Notes: generated from the sequence alone by a model not told the origin. A stretch of DNA of 64,000 nucleotides from Mesoplasma lactucae ATCC 49193 (GCF_002441935.1 NZ_CP023668.1:248001-312000), one strand, 5' to 3'; counted from the first letter of the stretch, positions 21,528 through 34,284 are shown. Numbers and translations are program-made.

Positions 21528-23798
21528 ATGGCTATTCAAAAAGAAAAAAACTATCAAATTCGTTTAAAAGAAATTCATGACCCTGAAGTGTTAATGAACG
21601 AAGTTAAAACTTATATTAAAGATGAAAAAGCATTAGCAGACATTCAAAGAGCATATGATTTTGCCAAAGAAAAACATGGTGAACAAAAAAGAGCTAATGG
21701 CGATCCATATATTTATCACCCCTTAACTACTGCTTATTTCTTAGCACAATACAAAATGGGTCCAACAACAATTATTGCTGGTTTATTACATGATGTAATT
21801 GAAGATACACCAATTAAACCAGGAGAAATTACTGAAGCATTTGGTGAAGAAGTTAATATGTTAGTTGAAGCCGTAACTAAAGTTAGTTATTTTGCAAAAG
21901 ATAATCGTCAACAATTAAAAGCTACTTATTTACGCAGATTGTATTTATCAATGGCTCAAGATATTAGAGTAATGATTATTAAAATTTGTGATCGTCTACA
22001 TAATATGTTAACTATTGGAAATTTACCAGAATATAAACAAAAAATTATTGCTAAAGAAACTCTAGATACTTATTCAACAATTGCTCACCGTATCGGAATG
22101 AACGGGGCTAAGTCTGCTTTAGAAGAATTAAGCTTCCAAGTTCTTGAACCAAAAGAAGCTAAAAAAATTGGCAAACTTTTAGAAGAACAACGTAAAGAAC
22201 GTATTGTTGAAGTAAACCAAATCATTACTGATTTAAATGAATTTTTAAATGATGAAAAACATATCGAAATTAAAGCAATTTTTGGTCGTGAAAAATCTAT
22301 TTATTCTGTTTATCGTAAAATGATGTATGGAAAAACATTTGATGAAATCAATGATATTTTAGCGATCCGTATTATTGCTAAAAACGTTGATGATTGTTAC
22401 AAAATTTTAGGATTCATCCACCAAAAATACATTCCGATTCCTGGTCGTTTTAAAGACTATATTGCAACACCAAAAAACAATTTATATCAATCATTACACA
22501 CAACTGTTTCTAATAAAAATGGAATGATTTTTGAAGTTCAAATCAGAACTGAAGAAATGGATGAATATGCTGAAATGGGGGCTGCTGCTCACTGAAGATA
22601 TAAAGAAAATGACAACTCTTCAGCTGCTCAAAAACAACAAGAAATTGATGACAAATTAGATATTTTCAAACGTATTATTTCTATGAATAATGATGAAACT
22701 GATGCTGCTAATCTTGAAAAAGATTTACAAGAAGATATCTTTACTTCAACAATTTATGTTTTAACTCCAAATGGAAATGTGCTTACTCTTCCATATGGAT
22801 CAACAGTTTTAGACTTTGCTTATCGAATTCACTCTGAAGTTGGAGAAAAAGCAATTGGAGCTAGAATTAATGGAGTCTTTTCTCCATTAAATACAGTGAT
22901 TCATTCAGGAGAAGTAATTGAAGTTAAAACTTCACCAACTCAAACCCCTAACTTAAATTGATTAAAAATTGCAAAAACTTCTTCTGCTAGAAACAAAATC
23001 AGAAAATGATTAGCTGCTAATATGAATTCCGATTCTGAAACTCAAAATAAAAAAGATAAAGAAGAAGCAACTTTAGTTAAAGGAAAAGGACAAGTAATTT
23101 CTTATATTAACTCTGAAAATATCAGAAATAAACGTCGTAGCGAAAAAGAAACTTTAGAATTACTTAAAAAAGACGGATATCAAAGTCTTGAAGATATTTA
23201 TTTAGAAATTGCAAATGGTAAAATTAAAGTTGAAGATGCTGTTGAAAAATACTTTGTAGATTTAACTGTTGATAAAGATGATGCTTTATTAGACCAAATC
23301 AACAAAGGTGATGAATGAGCACCAGATATTAACAATGATTTAATAGTTGATGGAATTTCAAATATGAAGGTTGAAATCGCCAACTGTTGTTTACCTATTC
23401 CATATGAAGAAGTAGTTGGGTATGTAACTAAGGGAAATGGAATTAAAGTTCATCTTCCAAATTGTACCAATGTTCAATCAGAAGAAGATAAAAAAAGATT
23501 AGTTTCTGTTCGTTGAAACAAAAACTATATTCAAAATAAGAATTATGTTACAAAAGTTAGATTTGTCTCAAATGATAGACCAAACCTTTTATATGACATA
23601 ACCAAAGTTTTATCTAGTTTACATGCAGCAATTATTTCTGCATCAGCTAATACTAATGAAAAAACATTTACTTCAACTGGAGTTGTGAAACTAAAAGTTC
23701 ATAATTCAGATCAGTTAAGACAAATTATTACTGCCATGAAATCAATTCCTGGTGTTTTAGAAGTTGATCGTGTGATTGAAGAACCAAATAATAAATAG
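21528..23798 (+). CDS. relA: Bifunctional (p)ppGpp synthetase/hydrolase, RSH family
   Basis: The product has 756 residues. The hydrolase HD domain looks intact: His64 in YIYHPL, His88-Asp89 in LLHDVIED, and Asp155 in CDRLHNM. The synthetase domain follows with GREKSIYSVYRKM (~253-265), GRFKDYIATPKNNLYQSLHT (RFKD type, Asp310) and EVQIRTEEM. A TGS domain (about 402-460) and a C-terminal zinc/ACT region (NCCLPIPYEEVVGYVTKG, then ~680-756) complete the long form, so both making and removing the alarmone is expected. It sits next to apt and before hisS as in Bacillus. It probably couples amino-acid starvation to GTP levels and growth. Confidence 0.95.
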
Positions 23799-23812
23799 TA
23801 AGAGGATTTAAA

Positions 23813-25078
23813 ATGATTAAAAGACCACGCGGGACTAGCGATATTTATGGAAGAAGAATGGAAATCTTGAGTTATGTAACTGAAGTATTCCATGAAGTTT
23901 TAGAAAAAGCTAATTATCATGAAATTGTCACTCCAACTTTCGAAGCAAAAGAATTATTTGTCAGAAGTGTTGGTGAAACTTCTGATGTTGTTTCAAAAGA
24001 AATGTATGACTTTCAAGATAAAAAAGGTCGTGACCTTGTTTTAAGACCAGAAGGAACCGCTGGTGTTGTGCGTGCTTTAATTGAAAACAAACTTTATGTT
24101 TTAAACAACTTACCTTTAAAGCTTTTTTATCAAGAAAGCATGTATCGTTATGAACGTCCCCAAGCTGGAAGACAACGCCAATTTAACCAATTAGGTATTG
24201 AAACTTTTGGTGCTGATGATGTTAAACAAGATTTAGAAATCATTGTTGTAGCTATGGATATTTTAAAAGCATTACAACTTGATACTAGAGCAAACATTCA
24301 CATTAACTATTTAGTTAATGGAGAAGAAAGGGTTAAATATACTGAAGCTTTAAGAACTTATTTGAAATCATTTAATGATTTATGTTCTGATTGTCAAATT
24401 CGTATTGAAAAAAACCCTTTAAGAGCTTTAGATTGTAAAATTGATGGTGCTAAATTTACTGATGCACCAGTTATGAGTGATTATTTAAAACCAGAAGACC
24501 AAACTCGTTTTGATGATTTAGTTGAATTACTAAAACAAATGGGATATCAAACTACAATTGATGCAAATTTAGTTCGTGGTTTAGATTATTACACTGGTTG
24601 TGTTTTTGAAATAAAATATGATAGTCAAATCAATAAAGACCAATTAACTTTAATTGGTGGGGGAAGATATAATAATTTAGTTCAAGAATTAGGTGGCCCA
24701 AGTACTCCAGCTGCTGGATTTGGATTAGGAATTGAACGTCTATTAGATATCTTAGAAAATGAAGAAATTAATTTACCAATTAATGGTGATTTAGATATTT
24801 ATGTAATTGTTTTAACTTTTAATGATCAAGTTATGAAAGCTATTAATAATTTAAGACAAGAAGCTAATTTAAAAGTTGATTTCAATTTAATGAACAACAC
24901 AATGAAATCAGGGTTCAAAGAAGCTGAAAAATACCGCGCTAAAGAAGTTATGATTCTTGGAGAAAAAGAATTACAAACTAATAAAGCAAAATTAAAGAAC
25001 CAAACTTCAGGAGAAGAAGTTGAAGTTGATTTAAATGATTGATTATCAATCGCTAAAATAGTGGGAGAAAACAAATAA
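23813..25078 (+). CDS. hisS: Histidyl-tRNA synthetase
   Basis: The product has 421 residues. Class II motif 1 (the GTSDIYG start and PTFEAKELFVRSVGETSDVV), motif 2 (YRYERPQAGRQRQFNQLGIETFG), the histidine-binding signature LVRGLDYYTGCVFEI and motif 3 (AAGFGLGIERLLDIL) are all present, followed by a C-terminal anticodon-binding domain. It charges tRNA-His. AAGAGGATTTAAA precedes the ATG, 14 bases after relA. The stop overlaps the aspS ATG (TAATG). TGA encodes Trp near the end. Confidence 0.96.
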
Positions 25079-26820
25079 TGATTAGAACAAATAATTGTGG
25101 TGACTTAACATTAGCTAATGTTGGAGAAAAAGTTACCTTGCAAGGATGAATTAAAAAAATAAGAAAATTAGGTGGATTAACTTTCATCGATTTAAGAGAT
25201 ATTCATGGAATTACGCAATTAGTAATCGATGAAAATCATGAAGCTTTAATTCAAGATTTGAAACCTGAATATGTAATTCAAGTTGAAGGAATCGTTAAAG
25301 AAAGAAAATCAAAAAACTTAAATATTCCAACCGGAGAAATTGAAGTTGAAGTTAATGATTTAAAAATCATTAACAAATCAGAAACAACACCTTTTGAAAT
25401 TAAAGATGGAGTTGAAGCTTCAGAAGACACTCGTTTAAAATATCGTTACTTAGATTTACGTCGCCCTGAAATGCAACATAATTTAAAAACTCGTTCAAAA
25501 GTTAACAATATTATTCGTAATTACTTCAATGATAATGATTTTATTGAAGTTGAAACGCCAGTTTTTGCAAAATCTACTCCAGAAGGAGCTAGAGACTTTA
25601 TTGTTCCTTCAAGATTAAACCCAGGTAAATTCTATGCTTTACCTCAATCACCACAATTGTTTAAACAATTATTAATGATTGCTGGATATGATAGATATTT
25701 CCAAATTGTTAAATGTTTTAGAGACGAAGATTTAAGAATCGATCGTCAACCAGAATTTACTCAATTAGATATGGAAATGAGTTTTGCTGATTCAAATGAT
25801 GTTATGCAAATGACTGAAACTTTAATTAAACAAATCTTAAAAGAAATTAAAGGAATTGAAATTACTGAACCATTAGAAAGAATGCCTTATAAACAAGCAA
25901 TTGATTTATATGGTTCAGATAAACCAGATTTAAGATTTGGTTTAGAAATTCATACTTTAAATGATATTTTCAAAAACTCTGAAAATAAATTAATGCAAAA
26001 ATTAAATGATGAAAAAGCTTCAATTCGAGGAGTTGCTGTTGAAGAAATCCTAAGTAAGTCTCAATTAAAAGAAATTGATGAAATGGCTCGTCAATTCCAT
26101 ATTTCCGGAATTGCTTTTGCAAAATATGAAAACAAAGCTTGAAGTGGAAGTTTAGCTTCAACTATGAGTGATGAAGAAAAGAATGCTTTATTAAAAGAAT
26201 TTAATATCCTAGTTGATGGAAAAGCAACTTTCTTAATTAATGGGGGAGAATACGATAAAATTTCTCAAACATTTGGAGCAATCCGTAACCAATTAGCAAA
26301 AATGTTTAATTTATACACAACTGATTACAAATTATTATGAATTGTTGACTTCCCATTATTCGAATGAAGTGAAGAAGAAAACCGTTATGTTGCATGTCAC
26401 CACCCATTCACAATGCCAAAGGAAGAATCACTAAATGACTTTGATACTAATAAAAAAGAAGCTTTAGCTGATGCTTATGATATTGTTATGAATGGATTTG
26501 AAATTGGGGGAGGTTCTCGTCGTATTACTGATCCTCAATTACAAGAAAGAATGTTTAAAGCAATTGAATTAACCGATAAACAAGTTGAAGATAACTTTGG
26601 ATGATTCGTTAACGCTTATAATTATGGTGCACCATACCACGCTGGTTTAGCACTAGGATTAGATAGAATTGTGATGTTATTAACTAATGCTGATTCAATT
26701 CGTGATGTGATTGCATTCCCTAAAAATGCTAGAGGAATTGATCCAATGACAAATGCACCAGATTCAGTTACAGATCAACAATTAAAAGAAGTTCACATTA
26801 AATTAGATTTAGAAAAATAA
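25078..26820 (+). CDS. aspS: Aspartyl-tRNA synthetase
   Basis: The product has 580 residues, the long bacterial form with the GAD insertion domain. It has the N-terminal OB-fold anticodon domain ([21 protein letters not shown]), motif 1 ([20 protein letters not shown]), [23 protein letters not shown], motif 2 ([24 protein letters not shown]) and motif 3 ([20 protein letters not shown]). It charges tRNA-Asp. Its start overlaps the hisS stop by one base and it ends in a strong terminator shared with msrA on the other strand. Confidence 0.96.
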
Positions 26821-26856
26821 AAAACTTCTCAAGTTATTAAGCTTGAGAAGTTTTTC
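26820..26856. terminator. Bidirectional terminator between aspS and msrA
   Basis: Long stem AAAACTTCTCAAG / CTTGAGAAGTTTT with A and T runs on the two sides, between two convergent genes. Confidence 0.88.
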
Positions 26857-26858
26857 TT

Positions 26859-27353
26859 TTATTTATTATTTCCAAATTGTGATAAATCAATATTACAATG
26901 TCTGTTTGGATTCTTTTTTAAGAATTCTTGGTGATAGTTTTCTGCTGGGTAGAAGTTTACAAGTGGTTGAACTTGAACTACAACAGGTAATCTATATTGT
27001 GGTTGAACATATTTTTGAATATATTCGCTTGCGAATTCTAAATCTTTTTCATCAGTTGAATAAATACCAGTTCTATATTGAGTACCAGCATCAGGTCCTT
27101 GACGATTTAAAGTTGTTGGGTTAATCATTTTAAAGAAATTATCTAAGATTCCTTTTAAATCAATAATACTTTCATCATAAGTTACTTCAACAGTTTCAGC
27201 AGCACGAGTTAATCCAGTACATACTTCTTCATAACTTGGGTTATCAATAATTGATTGAGCATAACCAACAACTGTTTTAGTTACACCTTTTACTAAATCA
27301 AAGGCTGCTTGAGGTCCTCAAAAACATCCTCCGGCTAAATAAATTTTTTTCAT
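26859..27353 (-). CDS. msrA: Peptide methionine-S-sulfoxide reductase MsrA
   Basis: The product has 164 residues. The active-site motif GGCFWG carries Cys10, with Trp encoded by TGA. The GPDAGTQYRTGIY and NYHQEFLKKN segments are typical. No clear C-terminal resolving cysteine pair is visible, only one Cys near the end (RHCNIDL). MsrA reduces the S form of methionine sulfoxide in damaged proteins. msrB lies just upstream on the same strand, 33 bases away, so both stereoisomers are handled by one transcript. Confidence 0.95.
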
Positions 27354-27386
27354 TTTGCTTTCCTTCTTTCTTTTTTTGTTTAAAGA

Positions 27387-27824
27387 TTAATTAACGTATT
27401 TTAAATAATCTCCATATCCTTCTTCTGCCATTTTATCTTTTGGGATAAATCTTAAAGCAGCAGAGTTAATACAGTAACGTAAACCACCTTTGTCTTGTGG
27501 TCCATCGTTAAATACATGTCCTAAGTGTGAGTCACTATCTTTTGAACGAGCTTCAATTCTGTTCATTCCGTGTGATAAATCTTGATTGTATTCAACTTCA
27601 GCTTGTGAAATTGGTTGAGTAAAACTAGGTCATCCACAACCAGAATCATATTTATCTGTTGAAGAGAATAAAGGTTCTCCTGTTAAGACATCAACATAAA
27701 TTCCTTTTTCATGATTATCCCAGTATTTATTTCTAAATGCAGGTTCTGTAGCTGCATTTTGAGTTACTTCATATTCAAGTGGGTCTAGTTCACTTTTATT
27801 TAATTGTTTTCATTTTTTATCCAT
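27387..27824 (-). CDS. msrB: Peptide methionine-R-sulfoxide reductase MsrB
   Basis: The product has 145 residues. The family motifs SGCGWPSF (Cys63), [12 protein letters not shown] and [12 protein letters not shown] (catalytic Cys118) are present. The two CxxC pairs that bind zinc in many MsrB proteins are absent, so this is the zinc-free type. It reduces the R form of methionine sulfoxide. A standard-code search splits the gene because Trp5 and another Trp are TGA. It has a rare TGG codon (KYWDN). The ATG at 27824 follows AAGGAAGTG on the minus strand. Confidence 0.95.
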
Positions 27825-27899
27825 ATAATTCACTTCCTTGAAAGTATTTTACTACTTTAAGGTTGAAAAACCTAACTAACTAAAAGAAAGTTTGAAAAT

Positions 27900-27926
27900 A
27901 AAAAAGACATTTTAAAAATGTCTTTG
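27900..27926 (-). terminator. Terminator of the 238-residue unknown gene
   Basis: Stem AAAGACATTT / AAATGTCTTT; read on the minus strand it is followed by a T run, 6 bases or so after the upstream gene's stop at 27932. Confidence 0.75.
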
Positions 27927-27931
27927 AGATA

Positions 27932-28648
27932 TTAATTATAATTACGAATACTGTTTACAAAGTTTTGTGAATAAAAGCTTAAATTTACTCAATAACTGTT
28001 GGCAAACAAGGTATTGAAATAGATTTCATTAAATTGTTCTTGTGAGATTTTTTTACTTCTAAAAGCTAAAGAAGCGAATTTGAAAAGGATTTTTAAACTT
28101 GGAATTGGATCAAAAACTTTATCATAATAAACTCGGTCGTTTTCAAAAACTTGTTCAACTTTACTTTTTAAATCAGGGTCATGTTCCATATTGTGTAGAT
28201 ACATTTTTTGAAAAGCTTGGTAAAGTTTAAGAATGGTTTTATTAACTAAACTAACTACTAATTTTTGACGATCTCAAATTTCTTTTTCATTAATTTCATT
28301 GAAATATTCATTGATGATTTCTAATAAAGAAACTAAAGCAGATTGTTCACCAAATTCATTTATCATTTTTCTGAATTTACGAATTACTTTCATATTTGCT
28401 TCCATGCCTTCTTCTTTAGCAACTAAAAGTTGGAAAGAAATATTAGCATTTCTAATAAAGGCATTATAGTCAATTTGATCTTTTGACTTCATTAAATTAT
28501 TAGTAATTTTTGATTCTCAATTAAAACGTTTTAAATATTTCATTAAGTCTTTTTGGTTTTTAATAATTGCTTTATCAAATCAAGAATTTATATAATTTAA
28601 ATTTTTAACATCAATTTCTTTTTGGTTTTGTTTAATAATTTCAATCAC
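27932..28648 (-). CDS. Unknown helical cytoplasmic protein
   Basis: I do not recognise this 238-residue protein. It is charged, rich in Lys, Asn, Glu and Ile, predicted largely helical, and has no signal peptide or membrane segment. The reading frame is interrupted by several TGA codons, all consistent with Trp. The first likely start is GTG at 28648 (minus strand), 9-12 bases after AAAGGGAAA; an ATG nearby is out of frame and ends after 8 codons. An internal ATG at 28543 would shorten it by 35 residues. It is divergent from the next unknown gene, with a 172-base gap between them. Confidence 0.6.
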
Positions 28649-28763
28649 AATTAATCATTTCCCTTTTTTCTCGTTTGTTACTTTCAATTATAAAGAAAAT
28701 CTTAATTAAAAACTTTGTTATAGCAAGAAGAATGTAGTTTTTAAAAAAGAAATAATAATAAGA

Positions 28764-28769
28764 TATAAT
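28764..28769 (+). promoter_or_regulatory. -10 box before the 216-residue unknown gene
   Basis: TATAAT 51 bases before the ATG at 28821. It lies in the divergent gap that must also hold a promoter for the minus-strand gene. Confidence 0.45.
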
Positions 28770-28820
28770 ATAACTAACAAGGTGGTCAGATGAGAGATGA
28801 CTATTTAAAGGAGCTTTAAA

Positions 28821-29471
28821 ATGATGAACAACCCAAAAAAACAATTAGATAATGAATTCGAATTCTTTGAAAAAGGAATCGCCTTAGTAATCGCTAATTT
28901 AGATTATGCAGCAGAATTATTAGATAGTTTAAACTACAAAGACATTGAACATTTAGAAAAAATTATTGCCAACTATGAAGAAGTTGAAGATTACCATCAA
29001 TGAGAAAAAGAAAACAAAAAATTATTAGATTTTACTAACAAAATTTTTAAAGATGAAGCATGACAAGGTGAATATGAATTATTTGCTTTATTAAATGAGC
29101 CAATCTTTTTAAACAAATACATGGATAACTTATTAGTTTCATCAGACTATCAAGATATCGGTGTTGACGTTGTTGTTAAACACCTAACTGATAACTTTAA
29201 AACAACAATTCAAAAAGTTTTAGATTATCCAAATATTGCTAACTACTTAAATGCTGAATCAATGAACGTTTTAAGAATCATTGAAAGAGATGAAAAAGTT
29301 AAAGATTGAGCAGAAGGATTAGGAATTGTAATGTTATTTGCAACTAATACTTTTAAAACTTTAACAGGAGCAGATTTAGATATCTATACTTTATTAGTTG
29401 AAGCTGACGCTTTATTGTCATACATTTATTTCTTAAATGATGATAGTGAAGATCTTGAAGACGAAGAATAA
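28821..29471 (+). CDS. Unknown acidic helical protein
   Basis: The product has 216 residues, is acidic and predicted all-helical, and ends in an acidic tail (NDDSEDLEDEE). There is no membrane segment or signal peptide. I do not recognise the family. AAAGGAG sits 7 bases before the first of two adjacent ATG codons. It starts a run of three unknown genes leading to engB, spaced so closely that a single transcript is likely. Trp is encoded by TGA throughout. Confidence 0.65.
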
Positions 29472-29493
29472 TTTTTAAGGAAGGAATAAAATA

Positions 29494-30147
29494 ATGGACG
29501 CTAAATATATCGCTTTGATTGTTGTAGTTGGTGTTTGACTTTTGTCCCTTCTTATTTTTGGAATTTTAGCTTTTAGCTTTAATGCTAAACATAAAGTCAT
29601 GAGTTCTGATCGTGAAAAATACTTTCAAGAATTTGATGAATTAAAAGCTTTGAATCAAGATTTAATTCCCTTAGCTACTGATTTAAAATTACGCGATGGT
29701 GAAGAATTATTTGTGTATGAAAAAATGGTGAGATTGTACAATGATGGAATCGGTAAGAGTAAAAAACAGTCTCGCTTATATCGTAAATATAACCAAAATC
29801 CCGATCCTGATGAAGACGAAGATGATCGTCTTTGACAAACCGAAACCGGGATTTTGCGTTGAACTTATTCTTTAAAAAGCACCCGCCATAAATTTGAACA
29901 ACCTGATATGAAAGGGCCTTTGATTGTTACTAATGAAAGAGTTCTTATTGTTGATGGTGGAAAAAATCTTTTAATCCCAATTGAGGATTTAATCAGAGTT
30001 TATCCTTCAATGATTCCTTTAGGAAAAGAATTCTATAGAGGGTTTATGATGACTACAAAGTTTGGTGTTTATGAAGTTGTAAATCAAAATATAGAAACTG
30101 TTGTTGTTTTACAAGAATTAATTGAAAGAGGAAAAGAAAATGAATAG
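29494..30147 (+). CDS. Unknown single-helix membrane protein
   Basis: The product has 217 residues with one N-terminal membrane helix (~5-28) and a cytoplasmic part. That part has a long helical segment, an acidic linker (DPDEDEDD, ~110) and a C-terminal beta-rich region around GPLIVTNERVLIVDGG and FGVYEVV, which resembles in outline the bacterial PH-like domains that lie under a membrane helix; this is an impression, not an assignment. AAGGAAGGAA precedes the ATG. Its stop overlaps the start of the next gene by 8 bases. Confidence 0.65.
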
Positions 30148-30700
30148 TGGAATGATAATTTCTGGATTTGTTCTGGCTACAGTTGTAGCCATAATTGTTG
30201 GTCTATTTGTTTTTTCTACCTATAGAAGCATTAAACAAATTTATGCTTTTAAAAAACAAGGCTTACCAATCTTTGAAGATAAAAAAGTTTTTAAAACTTT
30301 ATTAGCTTTATTAATCGTAATTTGTTTATTTTACATAGCAGCTTTAATTCTATTTATCGTTTATGAATGTATTAAAGACTCACATGAAGATGCTAGCAAA
30401 ATTGTTGGCTATATCTTTGAATGTTTATTCTTAATTGAAATTGTTTTTGCAATTGCCTATATCTTAGTTTCACAAAAGCAAGCAAACGCGTTAATTATAG
30501 CAATTAAGAATAATACCTTAATTTCATCAAGTGATATTATTGATAGAAATTCAATTACAAAAATATCAGAATCAAACCATAGAAAATATCTTTATATTGA
30601 TTATCGTGACAAAGAAATCACTGGTAATATTAAACGCATGAAAGTTATTTATTCATGACAATTAAAAGATTTTTTAAACGATAATGGTTTTTGAAAATAA
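30140..30700 (+). CDS. Unknown three-helix membrane protein
   Basis: The product has 186 residues with three hydrophobic segments (~4-26, 53-78 and 90-112) and a C-terminal soluble part of ~70 residues. The ATG at 30140 lies inside the end of the preceding gene and follows AGAGGAAAAG. The C-terminal part (NNTLISSSDIIDRNSITKI ... YLYIDYRD) looks beta-rich, much like the end of its upstream neighbour, so the two may work as a pair in the membrane. I do not recognise the family. engB follows after 21 bases. Confidence 0.62.
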
Positions 30701-30721
30701 AAAAGAAAGGAGATTTAAATA

Positions 30722-31330
30722 ATGGAACAGAAAGTAAAATGATCAGAATTTATTAAATCTGCAGCTGGAATTGAAGGCTGAATTGATGATGATATTCCTG
30801 AGGTATTATTTGTAGGACGTTCAAATGTTGGGAAATCATCATTTATTAATGCTTTAACAAATAATAAAAAACTAGCAAAGATTTCTTCAACACCTGGGAA
30901 AACTAGACTATTAAATTTCTTTGATATTAATAAAGGATTATTTCGAATAGTTGATGCTCCTGGTTACGGTTATGCTAAAGTAAATGGTAAAATGAAAGAA
31001 CAATTCTCTGATATGATGAACCAATATATGGAAACTAGACCTAATTTAAAATTGGTTGTGATGTTAGTAGATTTACGCCATAAACCAACCACTGATGATC
31101 TAGGAATGTATAAATATTTAAAATACTACCAGCTTCCAGTAGTTGTTGTTGGAACTAAATTAGATAAACTAAAACAAAACGAAATCAAGAAAAATGAAAA
31201 AATGATTCGTGACACTTTAGAATTAAAGCCAAGTGATGGTTTTATTAAAATTTCAAACACTGATAAAAGAAATGTGAATGAAGTTTATGATGAAATTTGT
31301 AAACGTTTGGAGGTTAACCCTGAAGTTTAG
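30722..31330 (+). CDS. engB: Ribosome biogenesis GTPase EngB/YsxC
   Basis: The product has 202 residues, normal for YihA/EngB. G1 is GRSNVGKSS (about 33-41), then STPGKTRLLNFF, G3 DAPGYGYA and G4 GTKLDKL. The family takes part in late assembly of the 50S subunit. GAAAGGAG precedes the ATG. The P-type ATPase gene starts 17 bases downstream, so co-transcription is likely although the functions differ. Confidence 0.95.
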
Positions 31331-31347
31331 GGATTGAAAGGAAAGAA

Positions 31348-34284
31348 ATGGATAATAATATTGATAATTGAGAATCCTTACCAACTCAGGAAGTTGAAAA
31401 GGATTTAGATACAAATATTGAAACTGGATTAACAGATAAACAAGTTGAAGCTCGTTTAAGTAAATATGGTAAGAACGTTCTTCCACAAGGAAAAGTTCGT
31501 CCTTGATACATCACTTTTTTACTAGCTTTAGTTGAACCTCTACAAATCATTTTAATGATTGCTGCTGTAATTTCAGTTTTAGCGCCAAGAATTGGTGATT
31601 GACATCAACCAGTTCATGCTAGTGACTTCATTGATTTTATTGTGATTATTGCAATCGTTGTAATTGATGCAGTTTTAGAAACTGTACAAACTGTAAAGGC
31701 GAGAAAATCAGTTGATAGTTTAAAAACATTGTCAAAACCACGGGCTGTTGTCATGCGCGATGGCAAGCAAATGGAAATCGATGCTGCAGATCTTGTACCT
31801 GGTGACATCGTTTTAATTGAAGCTGGAAGATTTATCCCAGCTGAATTAAGAATTTTAGAAAGTTCTGAATTCACAGTTGATGAATCAATCCTGACTGGAG
31901 AATCTTTACCAGTTAATAAAAACGCCAATCCAATTAAACCAACAACCATTCTAGCTGATAAAACAAATATTTGTTTTATGAATACTTTTGCTGTTAATGG
32001 TCGTGCTGTTGGAGTTGTGATTAAAACTGGTGAAGAAACTGAAATTGGTAAGATTGCTGCAACTATTAATGCAAATACTGATACCAAAACCCCTTTAGAA
32101 AAGAAATTAACAAAATTCAGTTACTGAATTTCTGTTTTTGCAGTTTTAATTGCTGTTGTAATCTTCGTTTCTCTATACTTTACTGGAGAAAAAAACGCAT
32201 GAAGTAACTATCTAATGGTTGCGATTACTTTAGCAATCGGAGTTATTCCAGAATCACTTGCAGCTGTTGTTTCAATTACACTTTCATTTTCAACTAAACG
32301 TTTAGCTGAAGAAAACGTGATTGTTAAAAAACTAGCAAGCGTGGAAACTTTAGGTTCAGTTAACGTTATTTGTACAGATAAAACTGGAACCTTAACTCAA
32401 AATAGAATGACTGTTCAAAAAGTTATCACAGATAATAAAGTTGTTGATGCTAAAGAATATGTAAACTTGGCTAATAACTTTGAAAAAGATATCTTCAAAA
32501 AACTTCTATTACTACCAAATGATGCAGTAACTGAAGGCGAAGAAAGAATCGGAGATCCAACTGAATTAGCATTAGTTGATTTTGCTGAAAAGATGGGCGC
32601 TGATGAACAAGAATATCGTAAGAAATTCAAACGTATTGATGAGCTACCTTTTGATAGTGAAAGAAAATTAATGACTACAGTTAACAAAGATGGAAAAAAT
32701 AATATCATTTGTGTTAAAGGTGCTATTGATGAATTATTAAAAGTTTGTGACCGTATTTTATTAGATAATAAAGTTCAACATTTAGATGAAAAAATGAAAA
32801 AAGAAATCCTAAAAGAAAGTGGTTCACTTTCTAAAAACGCACTTCGTGTTTTAGGATTTGCTTATTCAGACGAACAAAAGAAAAAAGATTATGAAAAGAA
32901 CTTAATTTTCGTTGGTGCCGTTGGAATGATTGATCCGGTTCGTGATTCTGCTGTTAAAGCTGTTAAAGAAGCACACGATGCTGGAATTAGAGTTGTTATG
33001 ATCACAGGAGATCACCCGACAACTGCTTTAGCAATCGCTAAAGACTTGGACATTGCTTATACAGAATATGAAGTAATGACTAGTGCTACTTTAGAAAAAT
33101 TAAATGACCAACAATTATTACGTGTCATTGATAATATTAAAGTTTTTGCTCGTGTTAACCCTGAACATAAAGTTCGTATTGTCCAAGCTTTACAAGCTAA
33201 AGGAAATATTACTTCTATGACTGGAGATGGAGTTAACGATGCTCCAAGTTTAAGCATTGCTGATATTGGAGTTGCCATGGGGATTACTGGAACTGATGTT
33301 GCTAAACAAGCGGCCGACGTAATCTTAACTGATGACAACTTCTTAACAATGATGAAAGGGGTTAATGAAGGAAGAAACGTATGACAAAAAATTCGTCGTA
33401 CAATTGTTTTCCTTCTAGGAATTAATATTGCTAACGTTTTAGGAATTTTAATTATTTCCTTAATTAACCATACTTCACCATTAGAAGCTACTGACATTTT
33501 ATGAATCAACTTAGTTGTTGAATCATTATTAGCTATTTCAATGGGAATGGGTCCAAATGATGATTCTTTAATGTCACTTCCGCCAATTAAAGGAAACAAT
33601 GGTTTATTAAAAGGACTACTATGACCAATTATTAAAATCTCAACTATTCTTGCTGGATGTTTAATTGGTGCTTTCTATGTTGGAATGTTAGCAACTCCTG
33701 ATAATTTATTAACTATTAATAAAGATCAATTCGTTGCTGGTTCAACAATTCTTGGAGATGGTCCTTCTCATCAATTTGATTCATGAAAAGAATTATTAAA
33801 ATGTAACGAATTTATCCGTAACAGTGATGCAAAAATTAATGCAATTGTTTATGGCCGTACTGCAATGTTTATCGTTGCTACTTTATCACCAGCAATCATT
33901 GCTCACATCATTCGTTTATCAAACTGAAAATCATACAAACGTGTTGAATTTTCAATTAATAAATCATTATTAGTTGCTTCAATCATTGCTGTTGTTTTAA
34001 ACACTTTAATCTTATTTATTCCTGGATTAAATGATACTGTGTTTAGTTTAGTTGGAGATAAAAGTTGAACATCAAGCAATTGTTGAGTTATCTTTATGGC
34101 TATCGGATTTGCATTTGCAGCTCCAGCCTTAATCTTATTAACAGACGCAATTGTGTTCTTCGGATACCACTATGCTATTAACCCTTGAGAACGTAACCGT
34201 AAAATGGTAAGTGATCTTGTTAGAAAAGATCAAGCTCAAGAAAAAGCTGCTAAAAAGAAAAATAAACAAAAAAGAACAATATAG
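31348..34284 (+). CDS. P-type cation-transporting ATPase (P2 type)
   Basis: The product has 978 residues and carries all catalytic motifs: TGES in the actuator domain, phosphorylation site Asp344 in ICTDKTGTLTQNRM, KGA in the nucleotide domain, MITGDHPTTA, and MTGDGVNDAPSL (~625-636). The helix-4 ion site reads GVIPESLAAVVSIT. The overall plan (N-terminal cation-ATPase domain, ~10 helices, C-terminal membrane block) matches Ca2+ or Na+/K+-type P2 pumps; the ion cannot be fixed from sequence. A long polar loop after helix 7 (near GSTILGDGPSHQF) is unusual. It ends in a Lys-rich tail and a strong terminator. Compare the motif-less homologue at 57774-60506. Confidence 0.93.

Noticed and set aside
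28641-28844. 67-codon minus-strand ORF across the divergent gap.
   Set aside because: It overlaps the two better-supported genes and their promoters, and its composition is that of non-coding AT-rich DNA.
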